Shown here in pieces: positions 14,158-14,857 of a DNA stretch of 14,857 bases. The position numbers and the translations under genes were made by a program. Numbering within the stretch: the first letter of the stretch is position 1; each line of letters begins with the position of its first letter. The notes beneath the pieces were generated by a model that was given only the letters and a program-made list of their open reading frames with translations, had not been told where the DNA came from and made no database searches. Origin of the DNA: CAZMCT01 sp964564785 (GTDB lineage: Bacteria > Planctomycetota > Phycisphaerae > UBA1845 > Fen-1342); the NCBI GenBank assembly GCA_964564785.1, contig CAZMCT010000104.1, positions 1 through 14,857 of the forward strand, written 5' to 3'.

Positions 14158-14857
14158 TCGGCTTCATCGACGTCGGGACCTATTCGGTCCGGCTGCTGCT
14201 GGTGCGGCTGAACCCGAATCAGTCGTACACCACGCTGGCGGAGCTGAAGGAGCCGGTGCGTCTGGGCGGCCACGAGTACCTGAGCAACCGGCTGCAAGCG
14301 CTGGCGATGGACCGGGCGGAGCAGGTGTGCCGGCGGTTCGCGGAGATGTGCCGGCGGAGCGGGGCGGCCGAGATCGTGGCGGTCGCCACGTCGGCGACGC
14401 GCGAGGCGCTGAACCAGCGCGAGTTCCTGCGGCGGCTGCGGCAGCACGCGCGGTTGGACGTGCGGGTGATCTCGGGCCGCGAGGAAGCGCGGCTGATCTA
14501 CCTCGGCGTGTCGCGCGGTGTTCACCTGGCCGGGCGAATGGGCCTGTTTGTCGACCTGGGCGGCGGCAGCACCGAGATCTCGGTCGGCGACGAGCGCGAC
14601 TATCACTACCTCGACAGTCTCAAGCTCGGCACGATCCGGCTGACACAGATGTTCCAGCTCGACGGCCCCAAGGCGATCTCCGCCGCGCAATACAACGAAG
14701 TGCGCGAGTACGCGCGCAGCGCCGCCATCCGCACCATCCAGCAGGTCCGCCGGCACCGCCACGAGGTCGTCATCGGCACGTCGGGCACGATCCGCAACCT
14801 GGCCGGAATGGCCGCGTTGCGGGCCGGGCGGCCGACGCCGACCGGCGAGCCGTGGCT
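14121..14857 (+). CDS. ppx: exopolyphosphatase / GppA family, partial (3' end outside window)
   Basis: The actin-fold (ASKHA) N-terminal part of a Ppx/GppA phosphatase, which removes terminal phosphate from polyphosphate or hydrolyses pppGpp. The open frame runs off the right edge. Seen in order: MIGFIDVGTYSVRLLL (phosphate-1 loop, normally D-x-G-T/S-N-S), VAVATSATREALN, VISGREEARLIYLGV with the catalytic glutamate region, LFVDLGGGSTEISVG (phosphate-2 loop), LDSLKLGTIRLTQMF, and VVIGTSGTIRNLAG. Two starts are possible: ATG 14154 overlaps the previous stop as ATGA but lacks a Shine-Dalgarno; ATG 14121, used here, has GAGAGG at 14105-14110 and adds 11 residues. Either way it overlaps the CHAD-HD gene and must be coupled to it. 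Because the HD domain is already encoded upstream, I expect this gene to end without one. Polyphosphate versus pppGpp preference cannot be read here. Confidence 0.9.
   Translation, partial: MASARDGHAGRMIGFIDVGTYSVRLLLVRLNPNQSYTTLAELKEPVRLGGHEYLSNRLQALAMDRAEQVCRRFAEMCRRSGAAEIVAVATSATREALNQREFLRRLRQHARLDVRVISGREEARLIYLGVSRGVHLAGRMGLFVDLGGGSTEISVGDERDYHYLDSLKLGTIRLTQMFQLDGPKAISAAQYNEVREYARSAAIRTIQQVRRHRHEVVIGTSGTIRNLAGMAALRAGRPTPTGEPW

Noticed and set aside
14028..14762. minus-strand frame opposite ppx
   Set aside because: The plus strand encodes clear Ppx motifs across the same bases; the minus frame is a shadow.

Overview
The window is very GC-rich bacterial chromosome with ordinary housekeeping genes: carbon metabolism, threonine breakdown and polyphosphate metabolism. 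I see no phage, transposase, CRISPR, rRNA or tRNA. The lipoprotein with a central GHPP motif, the many HEAT and SirB1-type proteins, loosely spaced genes with long intergenic regions, weak -35 but recognisable -10 hexamers, and scattered CATTCCG...GGAATC intergenic repeats all suggest an uncultivated Planctomycetota-like (PVC group) bacterium. That placement is inference and is not proven by any single marker here.

Layout. (1) 151-945: a secreted lipoprotein of unknown function. (2) 1169-3723: tdh and kbl, the two-step pathway from threonine to glycine plus acetyl-CoA. They are separated by a 200-base gap carrying two tandem hairpins just before the kbl ribosome binding site. (3) 3724-4079: a convergent intergenic region with several hairpins, a perfect 16-bp palindrome and one copy of a dispersed repeat. 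(4) 4080-4901 (minus): a SirB1/transglutaminase-like protein with a TPR-like tail. (5) 4902-5203: a divergent intergenic region with two perfect inverted repeats. (6) 5204-6094: a HEAT-repeat lipoprotein. (7) 6210-9871: gap, pgk, rpe and a histidine-phosphatase-fold protein that has lost its catalytic histidines. This is a central-carbon cluster, with a strong hairpin in the gap-pgk spacer. (8) 9872-10368: a 497-base intergenic region with a second repeat copy, hairpins and the ppk1 promoter. (9) 10369-end: ppk1, then a CHAD-HD fusion, then ppx cut by the window edge. This looks like an operon to make, bind and degrade polyphosphate.

The most notable biology is the rearranged polyphosphate module. 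The HD domain normally found at the C-terminus of Ppx/GppA is instead fused to a CHAD (polyphosphate-binding) domain, in a gene between ppk1 and the actin-fold Ppx gene. Also notable are a threonine dehydrogenase homologue lacking the four structural-zinc cysteines and the usual cofactor-binding acidic residue, a histidine-phosphatase pseudoenzyme translationally coupled to rpe, and recurrent -10 elements that help fix gene starts.
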